DNA of 64,000 nt from Listeria weihenstephanensis. Its GTDB lineage: Bacteria > Bacillota > Bacilli > Lactobacillales > Listeriaceae. The position numbers were made by a program, and so were the translations under genes. Positions within the stretch are counted from its first letter, which is position 1. Each line of letters begins with the position of its first letter. Positions 54,171 to 63,337 of the stretch are shown here, piece by piece. The notes beneath the pieces were generated by a model. It saw only the letters and a list, made by a program, of their open reading frames with translations. It made no database searches and was not told the DNA's origin. The stretch is from assembly GCF_003534205.1 (NCBI RefSeq), contig NZ_CP011102.1:3174036-3238035 (forward strand), written 5' to 3'.

Positions 54171-55532
54171 TCATCGCGACCCAATATTTTCCAATCTGAC
54201 CCAACCTATATTTTTATTCCCAAATTTATAAGATATGTCCCACAAATTCCTTAAAACCGCTACATTTATTTCCTCAATTGTATTTATTTCTTCTCGAATC
54301 AATGTATTAGCCTTATTCTTCAATTTAATATAATTTGGATTTTCAAGGCTCTCGATATGATTGATTTTTATTTTTTTCATTGCTGCTTTCGATTGTTTTG
54401 TAAGTAAGTATGCTTCGCTTAAGAGAACTGATAATATTTCTTTATTACTATTCAGAGCATAATCAAACTCCCAATGAGTATAGCTTATATCAGAATCTGG
54501 CATAGTAGACCCGTAACGACCACCTAGAATGAGTACATATACATCTGATTGATCTATCCACTTTTTTATAGTTGTAATTTGATCGCTACCTGATTTAAAT
54601 AATTCCATTCCACATGGGATATGTCCCGCATCCAGCACTGCATTTATACATCTTTGTCGCTCATCTTGTAAATCTTCAAAAGTTGAGGATATAAAAACTT
54701 GTAACTTTTTGTCCTTTATCTGTATTAAATCCACAGCATACTCTGCTACATTCTGACGTTCACATAAATTTTTACTACCAATATCTGAAAAGTTATTTAT
54801 ATAATCTTTAATTTTAAGATGGGCGTTGACTAGTTTATGATTTTGTTTATACATGCTTATCATAAGCCCCTTATCATCAGAAAATGTTCCATTAAACCAT
54901 TCATCAACTTTTTTTAAGTATATAGTTAGTCCAATATAATCTTTTTCAAAATAGCTAGATTGAACTCCTTTTAAAGCTCTAAAAATGTTACTATCCTCGC
55001 TATCATACTCGAAGATTGCATCCTCAATAAAAGGGATATCTATCTTAAATTTTTTCTCTAATAATTCTATTTCTGTTAGTTTTTTATTTTCTATAACAGT
55101 ATTAGAGCTTAGCCTTCCCATTTTATAAATAGGGTACCCATCTACATATTCTCTTTCTTTCATTTCAAATCCTACTTTTGAAATAAAAGAATTAATTATT
55201 TTAACAAAATCATCCTGATCTTTCTCATCTTCTCTAAGATACGGGCTAACGATTTCTTCTAGAAAATCAGAGAATTGCCTATCGCTAATGTTCTCGATAT
55301 CTAATAAAGTAAAGTACATAAAATCCTCATCATAGTCAATATTCGCAATCATATGTTGATTAATATCCTCTTCCAAATTTCTAAATCGCTTATCTTTGGC
55401 AGGCATATTCTTCAAATCCCAAACCTTATTTAGAAAGGGGATTAATTCACTATTTCCATAGATATCTTCTATTAATAATTTTTGTACTAGTTTATTTCTT
55501 AGTAATGGTCCAATATAAACGATATTGTTCAC
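54171..55532 (-). CDS. DUF4062-domain protein (candidate defence protein)
   Basis: 453 aa. Start GTG at 55530-55532, with AGAGGAT close by. The N-terminal 265 residues are unfamiliar and acidic. From about residue 275 the DUF4062 domain is clear: KLQVFISSTFEDLQDERQRC, then CGMELFKSGSDQITTIKKWI, SDVYVLILGGRYGSTMPDSD and SYTHWEFDYALNSNKEILSV. That fold is related to TIR domains and occurs at the N-terminus of many NTPase-linked defence proteins; here it is C-terminal and there is no NTPase. It lies between the integrase and the tRNA att site, a usual cargo place. NAD-cleaving activity is possible but untested. Confidence 0.7.
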   Translation of the reverse strand: MNNIVYIGPLLRNKLVQKLLIEDIYGNSELIPFLNKVWDLKNMPAKDKRFRNLEEDINQHMIANIDYDEDFMYFTLLDIENISDRQFSDFLEEIVSPYLREDEKDQDDFVKIINSFISKVGFEMKEREYVDGYPIYKMGRLSSNTVIENKKLTEIELLEKKFKIDIPFIEDAIFEYDSEDSNIFRALKGVQSSYFEKDYIGLTIYLKKVDEWFNGTFSDDKGLMISMYKQNHKLVNAHLKIKDYINNFSDIGSKNLCERQNVAEYAVDLIQIKDKKLQVFISSTFEDLQDERQRCINAVLDAGHIPCGMELFKSGSDQITTIKKWIDQSDVYVLILGGRYGSTMPDSDISYTHWEFDYALNSNKEILSVLLSEAYLLTKQSKAAMKKIKINHIESLENPNYIKLKNKANTLIREEINTIEEINVAVLRNLWDISYKFGNKNIGWVRLENIGSR

Positions 55533-55587
55533 ATCCTCTTGTTTACTTTATATACTCAACTTTAAGTAATTTGATATAGCTAATTCT

Positions 55588-55616
55588 ATTATATCCAATA
55601 ATACACAATTTGTCAG
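55588..55616 (-). promoter_or_regulatory. Promoter of DUF4062 gene
   Basis: -35 CTGACA (55611-55616), 17-bp spacer, perfect -10 TATAAT (55588-55593), about 55 bp before the start. Confidence 0.75.
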
Positions 55617-55715
55617 GTGAATTTTATAATTACTCCTAACAAGCTTGATACCATAAACTCTCTAAGATTTTCCCTGTAAGGATTTTTCAGGATTTTCACA
55701 AACAAATTTACGCAC

Positions 55716-55753
55716 AAAAAAGCCCCAACAGACGTGATATCCGTTGAGGCTCT
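55716..55753 (-). terminator. Terminator after tRNA-Lys
   Basis: On the minus strand GAGCCTCAACGG and CGTCTGTTGGGGCT arms followed by T6. Because it lies beyond the attachment repeat it was brought by the island, and restores termination for the tRNA. Confidence 0.7.
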
Positions 55754-55756
55754 AAG

Positions 55757-55830
<74 letters not shown>

Positions 55831-55860
55831 GTGCGATATAATATTTTATCGACAAGACCT

Positions 55861-55889
55861 ATTCTAGCACTTTCGCACTGGCTTGGCAA
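55861..55889 (-). promoter_or_regulatory. Promoter of tRNA-Lys
   Basis: -35 TTGCCA and -10 TAGAAT with 17-bp spacing, 31 bp upstream of the mature tRNA 5' end. Confidence 0.75.
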
Positions 55890-55988
55890 ACATTTCACAC
55901 GTTACAATCGCAATGTTTCGCCGAACAATCTTGATTTCTGCTCGCAAATACTTTATGATCAAACAAAAGAACTAGGAGGACAACTGCC

Positions 55989-56516
55989 ATGAAGTCATTA
56001 TCGTTCCAACCATTTCCTAATTTCGAAACGGATCGGCTATTTTTAAGACGCATGAATACGGCTGATCTTGAGGCTATTTTTGCGTTGAAATCGAGTGCGG
56101 AGGTTGCTGCTTTTCAGGACAGGCCTTTGCATCTTGATACTACTGAAACGGCCGCATATATGGATAAAATGAATGCGGGAATTGATAGTAATGCCTCGAT
56201 TTTTTGGGTTTTGGCATTGAAGGAAACGGATGAATGTATCGGGACTGTTTGTTTGTGGAATTTTTCGAATGATGGGGATCGTGCGGATTTAGGGTATGAG
56301 TTGTTGCCGGCGTTTCAAGGCGCGGGGTATATGCGCGAGGCTGTGGAGCGGGTGCTGGATTACGGGTTTGGCGCGCTTTCGTTGCAGGCGATTGATGGTG
56401 TGACTCATCGGGATAACGCGAGTTCGGTGCGGGTATTGGAAAAATTGGATTTTCATTTGAACTCAGATTTTGTAGATGGAGACGAGATTATGTACACGAT
56501 CAAAAAGAGAAGTTAG
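55989..56516 (+). CDS. RimJ/RimL-type GNAT N-acetyltransferase
   Basis: 175 aa. Opens FETDRLFLRRMNTADLEAIF, the usual RimJ-like N-terminus; motif A YELLPAFQGAGYMREAVERV (about residues 108-127), motif B THRDNASSVRVLEKLDFHLN. Acetylates a small molecule or a protein N-terminal amine; target unknown. Strong terminator at 56504. Confidence 0.9.
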   Translation: MKSLSFQPFPNFETDRLFLRRMNTADLEAIFALKSSAEVAAFQDRPLHLDTTETAAYMDKMNAGIDSNASIFWVLALKETDECIGTVCLWNFSNDGDRADLGYELLPAFQGAGYMREAVERVLDYGFGALSLQAIDGVTHRDNASSVRVLEKLDFHLNSDFVDGDEIMYTIKKRS

Positions 56517-56541
56517 GCGATGTGCCTAACTTCTCTTTTTT
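56504..56541 (+). terminator. Intrinsic terminator
   Basis: AAAGAGAAGTTAGGC and GCCTAACTTCTCTTT form a 15-bp stem with a 5-nt loop and T run; the left arm is within the GNAT gene's end. Confidence 0.85.
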
Positions 56542-56590
56542 GGGGAATCTGGATTTTGAATGTGGATTTGTTTAGCGTCGTGCTTGGTGC

Positions 56591-56882
56591 CACCCAATCC
56601 AGCTTCTAGAGCCAGCCTCTCGGAATTTGTTGATAACTCTTAGGAGACGTACTTTGTTTCCTTAGAGTATCAATATGAGTGTGAGTGCAACGAGCATTCG
56701 TTCCTTGCCCTCTAGCAAATTCTGTCGAGGCTAACGGGCTCTTTCAGCTTTGTTGTGGGTCTTAGGAAATGTTCTGTATTTCCTTAGAGCCTCAATATGA
56801 GTGCGCACGTAGGGAGCATTCGTTCCTTGCACTCCGTCATGTTCCATGCACCCAATCCAGCTTCTACGGCCAACTCCTCGAA
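56591..56882. repeat. Tandem imperfect repeat region downstream of purA
   Basis: Two 74-bp units (56639-56712 and 56761-56834) align without gaps at 59 of 74 positions. Each begins with a hairpin: CTTAGGAGAC/GTTTCCTTAG in unit 1 and CTTAGGAAAT/ATTTCCTTAG in unit 2, where paired changes keep the stem. They are flanked by two copies of a 34-bp element (56591-56624 and 56849-56882, 28 of 34 identical), with a degenerate third between. Fills most of the 442-bp gap between the GNAT gene and the purA stop; no ORF is convincing here. Function unknown. Confidence 0.7.
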
Positions 56883-56958
56883 AACTTCACGCCCTCCATA
56901 AAAAGCAAGAACGGCTTTTTACTGCGGCCACTCCAGTTTTTTTCGGAGCTGAACAGCT

Positions 56959-58248
56959 TTATAATCGCCATACACTCTTAACAACATGTGTCTGCGAACG
57001 ATCTGGCCCAACAGAGAACATCGAAACTTGTACGCCTGTTAATTGGGCGATGCGTTCCATGTAATGACGGGCGTTTGCTGGTAGGTCATCCAAAGATTTC
57101 ACATTTGTAATGTCTTCTTCCCAACCGTCCAACTCTTCATAAACTGGTTTACAACGAGCTAATTCTTTCAAACTCGCTGGGAATTCTTCGATAACCTTGC
57201 CATCCAACTCGTACGCAACGCAGACTTGCAATTTCTTAATGCCTGTCAACACGTCAAGTAACGTCAATGAAAGATCAGTCAAACCACTCACTCGGCGGGC
57301 ATGGCGAACGACTACGCTGTCAAACCAACCTACGCGGCGTGGACGACCTGTTGTTGTTCCATATTCACGGCCAACTTCACGGATGTTATCGCCAATTTCG
57401 TTATCAAGTTCGGTCGGGAATGGGCCGTCACCAACACGTGTTGTGTAAGCTTTTGCTACTCCGACAACGTGATTGATTTTCGATGGGCCAACGCCGCTAC
57501 CGATCGTAACGCCACCAGCAATCGGGTTACTCGATGTTACAAATGGATACGTACCTTGGTCAATATCCAACATAACGCCTTGTGCGCCTTCGAAAAGTAC
57601 GCGTTTGCCATCGTCTAATGCGTCGTTTAAAACAACGGATGTATCGCAAACGTATTGTTTGAATTGTTGACCGTACTCGTAATACTCTTCTAAAATGTCC
57701 TCTATTTTAAAGCCCTCTAACTCATAGAAACGCTCCAATAAACGGTTTTTCTCTTGTAAGTTATGCTCTAATTTCTCTTTGAAAGTTTCTTTGTCCAAAA
57801 GATCGACAATCCGGATACCTACGCGAGCGGCTTTGTCCATGTATGCTGGGCCAATTCCTTTTTTTGTAGTTCCGATTTTGTTTGCGCCTTTACGGACTTC
57901 GTCGGCTTCGTCAATGCGAATGTGATACGGCAAAATAACGTGCGCGCGGTTCGAAATACGCAAATTCTCCGTACTTACGCCTTTTTCGTGCAAATAATTT
58001 AGCTCTGTCACAAGGGCTTTTGGATCGACAACCATCCCGTTACCGATAACGCTGATCTTCTCTTTGTAAAAAATACCTGATGGGATTAAGTGCAATTTGT
58101 ACGTTTCTCCATCAAATTTGATCGTATGGCCTGCGTTATTACCGCCTTGGTAACGCGCGATAGCCTCCGCATTCTCGGAAAGAAAATCCGTAATCTTCCC
58201 TTTTCCTTCATCGCCCCACTGTGTTCCTACAACAACAACTGAAGACAT
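56959..58248 (-). CDS. purA: Adenylosuccinate synthetase
   Basis: 429 aa. GTP-dependent conversion of IMP and aspartate to adenylosuccinate, first committed step to AMP. The P-loop region [16 protein letters not shown] and the IMP-site [10 protein letters not shown] are at the N-terminus; [12 protein letters not shown]-like and the guanine-binding block [11 protein letters not shown] lie near the C-terminus. Full length. The strong promoter (TTGACT, 17 bp, TACAAT) is at 58308-58336. Confidence 0.97.
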   Translation of the reverse strand: MSSVVVVGTQWGDEGKGKITDFLSENAEAIARYQGGNNAGHTIKFDGETYKLHLIPSGIFYKEKISVIGNGMVVDPKALVTELNYLHEKGVSTENLRISNRAHVILPYHIRIDEADEVRKGANKIGTTKKGIGPAYMDKAARVGIRIVDLLDKETFKEKLEHNLQEKNRLLERFYELEGFKIEDILEEYYEYGQQFKQYVCDTSVVLNDALDDGKRVLFEGAQGVMLDIDQGTYPFVTSSNPIAGGVTIGSGVGPSKINHVVGVAKAYTTRVGDGPFPTELDNEIGDNIREVGREYGTTTGRPRRVGWFDSVVVRHARRVSGLTDLSLTLLDVLTGIKKLQVCVAYELDGKVIEEFPASLKELARCKPVYEELDGWEEDITNVKSLDDLPANARHYMERIAQLTGVQVSMFSVGPDRSQTHVVKSVWRL

Positions 58249-58307
58249 CTAAACACCTCATTTAATTGGTCTTTTAAGCTCGATTTCGCAAGCTTTTTCC
58301 ACTACTA

Positions 58308-58336
58308 ATTGTACCGTTTGTCCTCGCATTAGTCAA
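58308..58336 (-). promoter_or_regulatory. Promoter of purA
   Basis: -35 TTGACT (58331-58336), 17-bp spacer, -10 TACAAT (58308-58313). I see no clear PurR box pair or purine riboswitch in the 279-bp gap. Confidence 0.7.
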
Positions 58337-58527
58337 TGAATTATCGAACGTTTTGGAAAAGGATTGCAGAAATCGTTCGTCTATATGTAAATAATCTGTG
58401 TGCTACAAAATTGTAAGAAAAGTTACACGTTATGTCACGCGAATCGAGGGAACCTGAGCTCGAACTTCGGTAAGATAGGTTTAAGAGCTAAAACAGAGCT
58501 CAAATTTTGTAGGAGTTGAAAATAATT

Positions 58528-59103
58528 ATGAAGAAATTTTTACTTATTGGAATGGTTCTGGGTGGACTTTTACTAGTTTTATCTGGTTGTATGTTTAACA
58601 AGGCCAAAGGATTAATCGTGTATGGCAGTAATGATCAGGTTGCTCAGGCGCTTGAAAGCAACAAGAAGGACGTGGATTCTTCTCAGGTTTACGCGGTAAA
58701 ACAGGACGGTGCGGATGAAACGTTGACCATTTTCCTACAAGAGAGTGACGCGAAAAAAATGCAAAAAGAGGATGTTTTCTCAAAAATCATTAATTCTGAT
58801 GAGACAGAAAAGTTGAAAGAACTTCCTGCTACAAACGGCAAGATGTTGCTGTTCGCTAAAGAGGATGCGGCAGAAATCACGCTGGATGGTAAGAAGCAAC
58901 CGGTCACATACGGCGGTAATGTTACGTTCGGAGATTCCAGGGCATACGCGCAGAAAATCGTTGTCGTTCCTGATAACATGTGGGCAAGCGTAAAAGCTAA
59001 AGCAGAAAGTATCGCCGTTGTGACGATGAAAAAAGATGCGGCAGATTATATAACAAAGTTCAAAGATGTTGATCGCGTGCAATTAGTTGATTTTAATTCA
59101 TAA
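58528..59103 (+). CDS. Lipoprotein of unknown function
   Basis: 191 aa from ATG 58528 (AGGAG upstream; a TTG four codons earlier is less likely). Lipoprotein signal MKKFLLIGMVLGGLLLVLSG with lipid Cys at about residue 21 (LSGC). The mature part shows regular strand-helix units (YAVKQDGADETLTIFLQESD; KIVVVPDNMWASVKAKAESI) and no known motif. Extracytoplasmic, membrane-anchored. Monocistronic, with a strong terminator. Confidence 0.8.
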   Translation: MKKFLLIGMVLGGLLLVLSGCMFNKAKGLIVYGSNDQVAQALESNKKDVDSSQVYAVKQDGADETLTIFLQESDAKKMQKEDVFSKIINSDETEKLKELPATNGKMLLFAKEDAAEITLDGKKQPVTYGGNVTFGDSRAYAQKIVVVPDNMWASVKAKAESIAVVTMKKDAADYITKFKDVDRVQLVDFNS

Positions 59104-59145
59104 AAAGAGATTATCGCAGGTCTAGGCTTGCGATAATCTCTTTTT
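59102..59145. terminator. Bidirectional terminator
   Basis: AAAAAGAGATTATCGCA and TGCGATAATCTCTTTTT around a 9-nt loop, between the lipoprotein gene and the convergent MmcQ-like gene. Confidence 0.85.
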
Positions 59146-59146
59146 G

Positions 59147-59506
59147 CTATCCTTCTATCTCTTTTTGACGGTATTTCGGGAGTTTTCGTAAGACTTGTTC
59201 GTAGCCGTGTGCAAGTAAATTCGCTAGGAATTCCTCATTTGACTCTTCATCCAGCAAAACCGATACCCAGTGGGATTTATTCATGTAGTAGCCCGGTATC
59301 ACTGCCGCATTTTCAGACCGTAAAATTTCGCCTTGGTTCGGTTCCACTTTGACCGTGAGAATATCGCGGCCTTCTTTGTTCGTTCCACGCATCGCGAACA
59401 TTTTTTCACCTACAAAAAAGCGATCGGCGCCCCATTCTTCTTTGTAATCGTGCGTCGCGCCTTTCAAGCTAAGCGCCGCCTCGTGAATTCCTGGATATTC
59501 TGCCAC
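59147..59506 (-). CDS. MmcQ/YjbR family protein
   Basis: 119 aa. Starts probably at GTG 59504-59506 (reading VAEYPGIHEAALSL), 9 bp after AAGGAGG; a GTG two codons before is too near. The DNA-binding-like YjbR fold is suggested by KEEWGADRFFVGEKMFAM, VKVEPNQGEILR and YYMNKSHWVSVLL. Function unknown; a nucleic-acid or ligand-binding role is assumed for the family. Follows the YdhG-like gene by 14 bp, so they form an operon with the DUF975 gene. Confidence 0.8.
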   Translation of the reverse strand: MAEYPGIHEAALSLKGATHDYKEEWGADRFFVGEKMFAMRGTNKEGRDILTVKVEPNQGEILRSENAAVIPGYYMNKSHWVSVLLDEESNEEFLANLLAHGYEQVLRKLPKYRQKEIEG

Positions 59507-59520
59507 CTTCACATTCCTCC

Positions 59521-59874
59521 TTACATTCCTATTTGATTTCGAACAACAATTTCCCGACAAAGTTTAAAAAGCTCTGGAATCGAGTCATCATCTTTGAACT
59601 TCACTTTCACGCAACCCTTACCAAATTTCGCATTCGGTAGTCGATCTTTCATTTCTAAAACCAACTCAAAATCCAGCGTATGCACTGAAAAATGAGTTTT
59701 GGCATTAGAAAATGCAATATATTGCTTTCCAAACTTAAATGTTGGAATCTGATACGAAATTTTCTCCTCGAAGTCCGGATAATTTTCACGCATAAACGAA
59801 ACAAATGTCATCGTCCATTTCCGTTGTTCATCCAGCTCTAACTCCGCGATATATTGGTCTACGGTTTCAATCAT
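59521..59874 (-). CDS. DUF1801/YdhG-YobT family protein
   Basis: 117 aa from the ATG at 59872-59874, with TTAGGAGGAG before it. The family block EEKISYQIPTFKFGKQYIAF and the closing VKFKDDDSIPELFKLCREIV are clear. Related proteins include frataxin-like iron-binding YdhG of Bacillus; iron handling is possible. Cytoplasmic. Middle gene of a three-gene unit. Confidence 0.82.
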   Translation of the reverse strand: MIETVDQYIAELELDEQRKWTMTFVSFMRENYPDFEEKISYQIPTFKFGKQYIAFSNAKTHFSVHTLDFELVLEMKDRLPNAKFGKGCVKVKFKDDDSIPELFKLCREIVVRNQIGM

Positions 59875-59899
59875 GCTAACTCCTCCTAACTCTGAAATT

Positions 59900-60649
59900 T
59901 TACAAGGGGGCGTATCTGATCTCTTCACGATAAAATACGGCGTTCGTGGTTTGGTAATACGGCCCTATGAAGATAAGTATTGCGAAATATAGGAACCCTG
60001 CGAGGACTTCTAGATTTTGATTTCCCGTCGCAATACCAGCAATTTGAACGCCAATCGGGATGATAAACCAAAGAATGAAGCTTAGTTGTAGCAGGAAAAG
60101 ATTGAATTTATGTCCTCTCATCCGATTACGACTTAGCGTAATTGCCTCAAGCGCACCTAAATCAGGATTATCCCGCATTAATCGGAATGTCTGGGAATAG
60201 CTATATGATTTCACCAATCCAAATATGAATAAAAGGAATGTCCAGCATACGACAAAGATCAAAATCAATAAACTAGCCTGAAAATATCGCAAATAATTCG
60301 TTCGTGTAAAAACTCCTGTAATAACTCGCCAACTTGTCTTTTCCCCATCTGCGACATCCAAGAAAAACCATTTAATTGACGCAACTACTGGTAAAATTAT
60401 CACAAGATAGAGAGCTCCTAAAATAATGTATGTCAGATTTGATTTTGGTAGCAGTTCTCCCAGTGTCGGAATAGAACTTGTCCAGTCTCCAAATATGATA
60501 AAAGTCGTACCTAGGCTGCTCATAGTATATTTATAAACCAACCCAAAAATGGTCCTACCTAGGTCGCCCATAATATACATATAAACCAAACAAACAATAA
60601 CCGAATAAAAATAAACTCCCTTTAAACGTTGCTTTGCTATCTTTTTCAT
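59900..60649 (-). CDS. DUF975 family membrane protein
   Basis: 249 aa from the ATG at 60647-60649 (AAGGGGATAC upstream). About five helices. The SYSQTFRLMRDNPDLGALEA and ALEAITLSRNRMRGHKFNLF segment is the DUF975 hallmark, with the C-terminal GPYYQTTNAVFYREEI typical as well. Function unknown. Heads the operon with the YdhG-like and YjbR-like genes; 25 bp separates it from the next start. Confidence 0.82.
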   Translation of the reverse strand: MKKIAKQRLKGVYFYSVIVCLVYMYIMGDLGRTIFGLVYKYTMSSLGTTFIIFGDWTSSIPTLGELLPKSNLTYIILGALYLVIILPVVASIKWFFLDVADGEKTSWRVITGVFTRTNYLRYFQASLLILIFVVCWTFLLFIFGLVKSYSYSQTFRLMRDNPDLGALEAITLSRNRMRGHKFNLFLLQLSFILWFIIPIGVQIAGIATGNQNLEVLAGFLYFAILIFIGPYYQTTNAVFYREEIRYAPL

Positions 60650-60758
60650 TATGTATCCCCTTATCTTCAAGTCATTCTGCTGATGCCAACAGTCACCACT
60701 ATTATATCTCAAAACGGCGACTCATAACAACGAATATCGGAAAAACCACCTTATTATT

Positions 60759-60842
60759 TTAGTCATTATCATACCTGTTACCTCCATTGTCGTAACAGTC
60801 GAATTCATTTATTTCCATTTCCCATCCTTCATAGCCCCTCAT
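60759..60842 (-). pseudogene. Short remnant with the same Tyr-Asp-Asn-Asp end as the M56 protein
   Basis: A 27-codon frame reads MRGYEGWEMEINEFDCYDNG then GNRYDND and TAA. The end repeats the RYDND terminus of the gene at 61006, and GYEGWEMEI resembles the last strand of a PepSY domain. Codon before ATG is TGA, so no longer frame exists. Probably the eroded tail of a second PepSY protein. The rest of the 356-bp gap holds only the terminator at 60936. Confidence 0.45.
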
Positions 60843-60935
60843 TCAGATATCCTGTAAGAGCAGCCAAGAACAGCCACATAACCTATAGAACAATGAGCAG
60901 ATTATACGACAATTTCTCATCAATGACAGCAAAAT

Positions 60936-60983
60936 AAAAAAACATCTAACACTCCATTTATAGGAATTAATTAGATGTTTTCA
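60936..60983. terminator. Intrinsic terminator after the M56 gene
   Basis: AAAAACATCTAA and TTAGATGTTTTC arms about 22 bp past the stop at 61006. Confidence 0.75.
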
Positions 60984-61005
60984 TAGTTATTACTCGATTT
61001 TGATA

Positions 61006-62943
61006 TTAGTCGTTATCGTACCTATCATCATTGTCATCGTCTTGATCATTATCATATTTGTCGTCGTCATCGTTGTCATATTTATCATCATCATAACGGT
61101 CATCATCGTCATCGGAGTTGTTATATGTTCCATTATTAGTAGTTGCCCTTCCACCTGTAGACGGTTTTGTTGGTGGCGGAGTTGTAGCTTTGTTTATTAC
61201 TTCTTTATCGAAGCTATATACAACTGAATTTGTCGCACCAATTTCCAAATCATACTCGTAGTTGCCGTTCACAATTGTGATGTCGTATACTTTACGGCCA
61301 TTTTCATAATCAACATACGATTTCGTAACACGTCCGCCACCCGTTTTTCCAAGGGCAATTTGTTGCGCTTTTGCAGCTGAAATTTCTGTTGCTTTTGGTG
61401 TTGTAGTGTTAGTTTTTGGTGGTGTCGTTGTTTTCGGCGTTGTTGTTTGCGCCTTATTATTTGTCGTGCCGTTATTGTTATTAGCTACAGTTCTGATTGT
61501 TTCTTTTTCATAACTGTAAATTTTTGAATCCGTTGCGTTAACGTCCATTTCATGCTTCACGTTGCCATTTGTAATCTTGATATCAAAGACTTTCTTGCCA
61601 TTTTCATAATCAACTTTCGCGCTCGTAACTGTTCCGCCACCTGATTTCGCTAGTGCGATTTGCTTCGCTTTTTCGATTGTGATTTCTTTTCCTGGCGTTA
61701 CTTTGAGTGCAGCGTTTGTTGTTGCCGCTTTTATTGTTTTCTTCTCAAAACTGTAAATCTTTGAATCGGTTGCGCTGATATCCATTTCGTACTCTGTGTT
61801 ACCGTTCACGATTTTGATATCATACATTTTCTTGCCATTTTCGTAATCTAAGCTGTATTTCACAATCGTTCCGCCGCCTGTTTCTGCTAAGGCGATTTGC
61901 TTAGCACGTGCCGCTGAAATTTCTGAGGCTTCCGCTTTTTCGCTACCTTGGTTCAAAAATAGGCTTCCTGATAGTACAACTGCCGCTGCTGTAGCTCCTA
62001 GACAAAGTACCGCCACGCCTGCTTTCTTCTTACCTGTATCCATGATTGATGTTAGTCTATTTTTCAATGTTCTCTTGCCCCCATAAAAATTAGTTGATAG
62101 TGCTGTTTGTCTTACATCTTTATTTCTAATCAGGCCAATAATTGCCTCACCATACGTTCTTCGTTTCTCCATGTCTTCGCCGGTTAGCAATGTTTCATCA
62201 CAAGATTCTTCGCAGTCATTCTGGAACGCTTTACCCATCAGATATACAAACGGATTGAACCAGTGGATCGCTGTTGCAACTAAAAGTGCTGCGTTCACCC
62301 ACAAATCTTTGCGTTTAAAATGTACCAGTTCATGCCGCAAAATGAGAGCCATTTCCTCTGCGTCAATCGGTTTTTCCGGTAATAAAATCGTTGGCTTTCG
62401 GAAACCAATCAACATCGGACTAATTTCAAATTTACACATGCGTATACCAATATGTTTTGAATCCACCCCTACATTGCGTTTCTCTTGTTCAAATAATGCT
62501 AAAATAGAGGCGTCCGTTACTGGCGTTGTCCATCTTTTCACCATTCGCAAAAAGCTATAGTGTTTCCAAATGTTATAGCCAAGAAAAAGGAGGAATCCTG
62601 CAAGCCAAATGCTAAATAAGATGACTGGTAGCGTCCAAAACGGCTCTGCTACTGGTACCACTGTAGTTGCTTCTACCTGGTTCACATTCGTTATTTCATT
62701 CATAGTATCCGTCACTGGCGGCTCACTCACGCTGGTTGCCGTAATAATCGGCGCTTCAATCAAAGCCTTTTCAAACTCGAATCGAAATGGTAATAGTAAT
62801 CCGATTAGCACAACAAACCAAATGTAGTAGCGCCATTTTGCTGAATATTTCTTACCAAAGAAGTGATGGAATAGTAAGACTAGCACAATGATAATCGACA
62901 TTGTAATGGATGCTTCTAGTATGTTATATGTTATTCTCCCCAC
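61006..62943 (-). CDS. M56 (BlaR1/MecR1-type) membrane metalloprotease with three PepSY domains and Asp-rich tail
   Basis: 645 aa, GTG start at 62941-62943, AAAGGAG upstream. Four or so helices in the first 330 residues surround the zinc site HELVH (residues 204-208). Instead of a penicillin-binding sensor, three PepSY repeats lie outside the membrane (about residues 341-402, 420-482 and 520-582; each with IALxxTGGG and VDYENGKK), separated by Thr/Pro-rich linkers, and residues 610-645 are almost all Asp, Asn, Tyr and Lys. BlaR1 relatives sense a ligand and trigger cleavage of the BlaI repressor encoded 6 bp upstream. PepSY domains often inhibit proteases; the tail could bind calcium or other cations. 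Confidence 0.85.
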   Translation of the reverse strand: MGRITYNILEASITMSIIIVLVLLFHHFFGKKYSAKWRYYIWFVVLIGLLLPFRFEFEKALIEAPIITATSVSEPPVTDTMNEITNVNQVEATTVVPVAEPFWTLPVILFSIWLAGFLLFLGYNIWKHYSFLRMVKRWTTPVTDASILALFEQEKRNVGVDSKHIGIRMCKFEISPMLIGFRKPTILLPEKPIDAEEMALILRHELVHFKRKDLWVNAALLVATAIHWFNPFVYLMGKAFQNDCEESCDETLLTGEDMEKRRTYGEAIIGLIRNKDVRQTALSTNFYGGKRTLKNRLTSIMDTGKKKAGVAVLCLGATAAAVVLSGSLFLNQGSEKAEASEISAARAKQIALAETGGGTIVKYSLDYENGKKMYDIKIVNGNTEYEMDISATDSKIYSFEKKTIKAATTNAALKVTPGKEITIEKAKQIALAKSGGGTVTSAKVDYENGKKVFDIKITNGNVKHEMDVNATDSKIYSYEKETIRTVANNNNGTTNNKAQTTTPKTTTPPKTNTTTPKATEISAAKAQQIALGKTGGGRVTKSYVDYENGRKVYDITIVNGNYEYDLEIGATNSVVYSFDKEVINKATTPPPTKPSTGGRATTNNGTYNNSDDDDDRYDDDKYDNDDDDKYDNDQDDDNDDRYDND

Positions 62944-62949
62944 ATCTTA

Positions 62950-63315
62950 TCAACTCCTTTTTGAAAGCCAGTCTTTTAGTTCGTCAATATCATCATCTGA
63001 CATATCGCCGCCCTTATACAGCGTGTTAACGAGACCCACCAGCGAATTATTGTAATGCTTATCCATAAACTGCTCCGTCTCCGATTGAAGATACATCTCC
63101 TCGGTGACAATCGGCGTGTAAACCCTTTCCCGCCCAACTTTCTCACTTTCTAAAAAGTCCCGCTCAATCAAGCGCACTAATAAAGTAAGGACAGTCTGCG
63201 GTTTCCAGTGCTTGTCACCATCCAACACCGCGATAATTTCATTTGTCGATACTGGCGGCGAGCTTTTCCAAACAGCCTTCATAATTTCAAACTCTGCATC
63301 TGGTAATCGCTTCAT
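62950..63315 (-). CDS. BlaI/MecI family transcriptional repressor
   Basis: 121 aa winged-helix protein. PDAEFEIMKAVWKSSPPVST and GDKHWKPQTVLTLLVRLIER are the signature of the family, and the cleavage region is in the later IVTEEMYLQSETEQFMDKHY. It is expected to bind its own promoter (two CTACA-N2-TGTAG-like sites) and be removed when the M56 protease is triggered. Good AGGAGG ribosome site. Confidence 0.92.
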   Translation of the reverse strand: MKRLPDAEFEIMKAVWKSSPPVSTNEIIAVLDGDKHWKPQTVLTLLVRLIERDFLESEKVGRERVYTPIVTEEMYLQSETEQFMDKHYNNSLVGLVNTLYKGGDMSDDDIDELKDWLSKRS

Positions 63316-63337
63316 TTCTTCCTCCTCCTTTCATTTT

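Noticed and set aside
56769-57064. Plus-strand frames running from the repeat region into purA
   Set aside because: They cross the purA stop and coding part; composition follows the repeat, no ribosome site.
61000-61227. Plus-strand frame of Ile/Val-rich protein opposite the M56 tail
   Set aside because: It is the mirror of the Asp-Asn codon repeat (GAT/GAC read backwards); no ribosome site.
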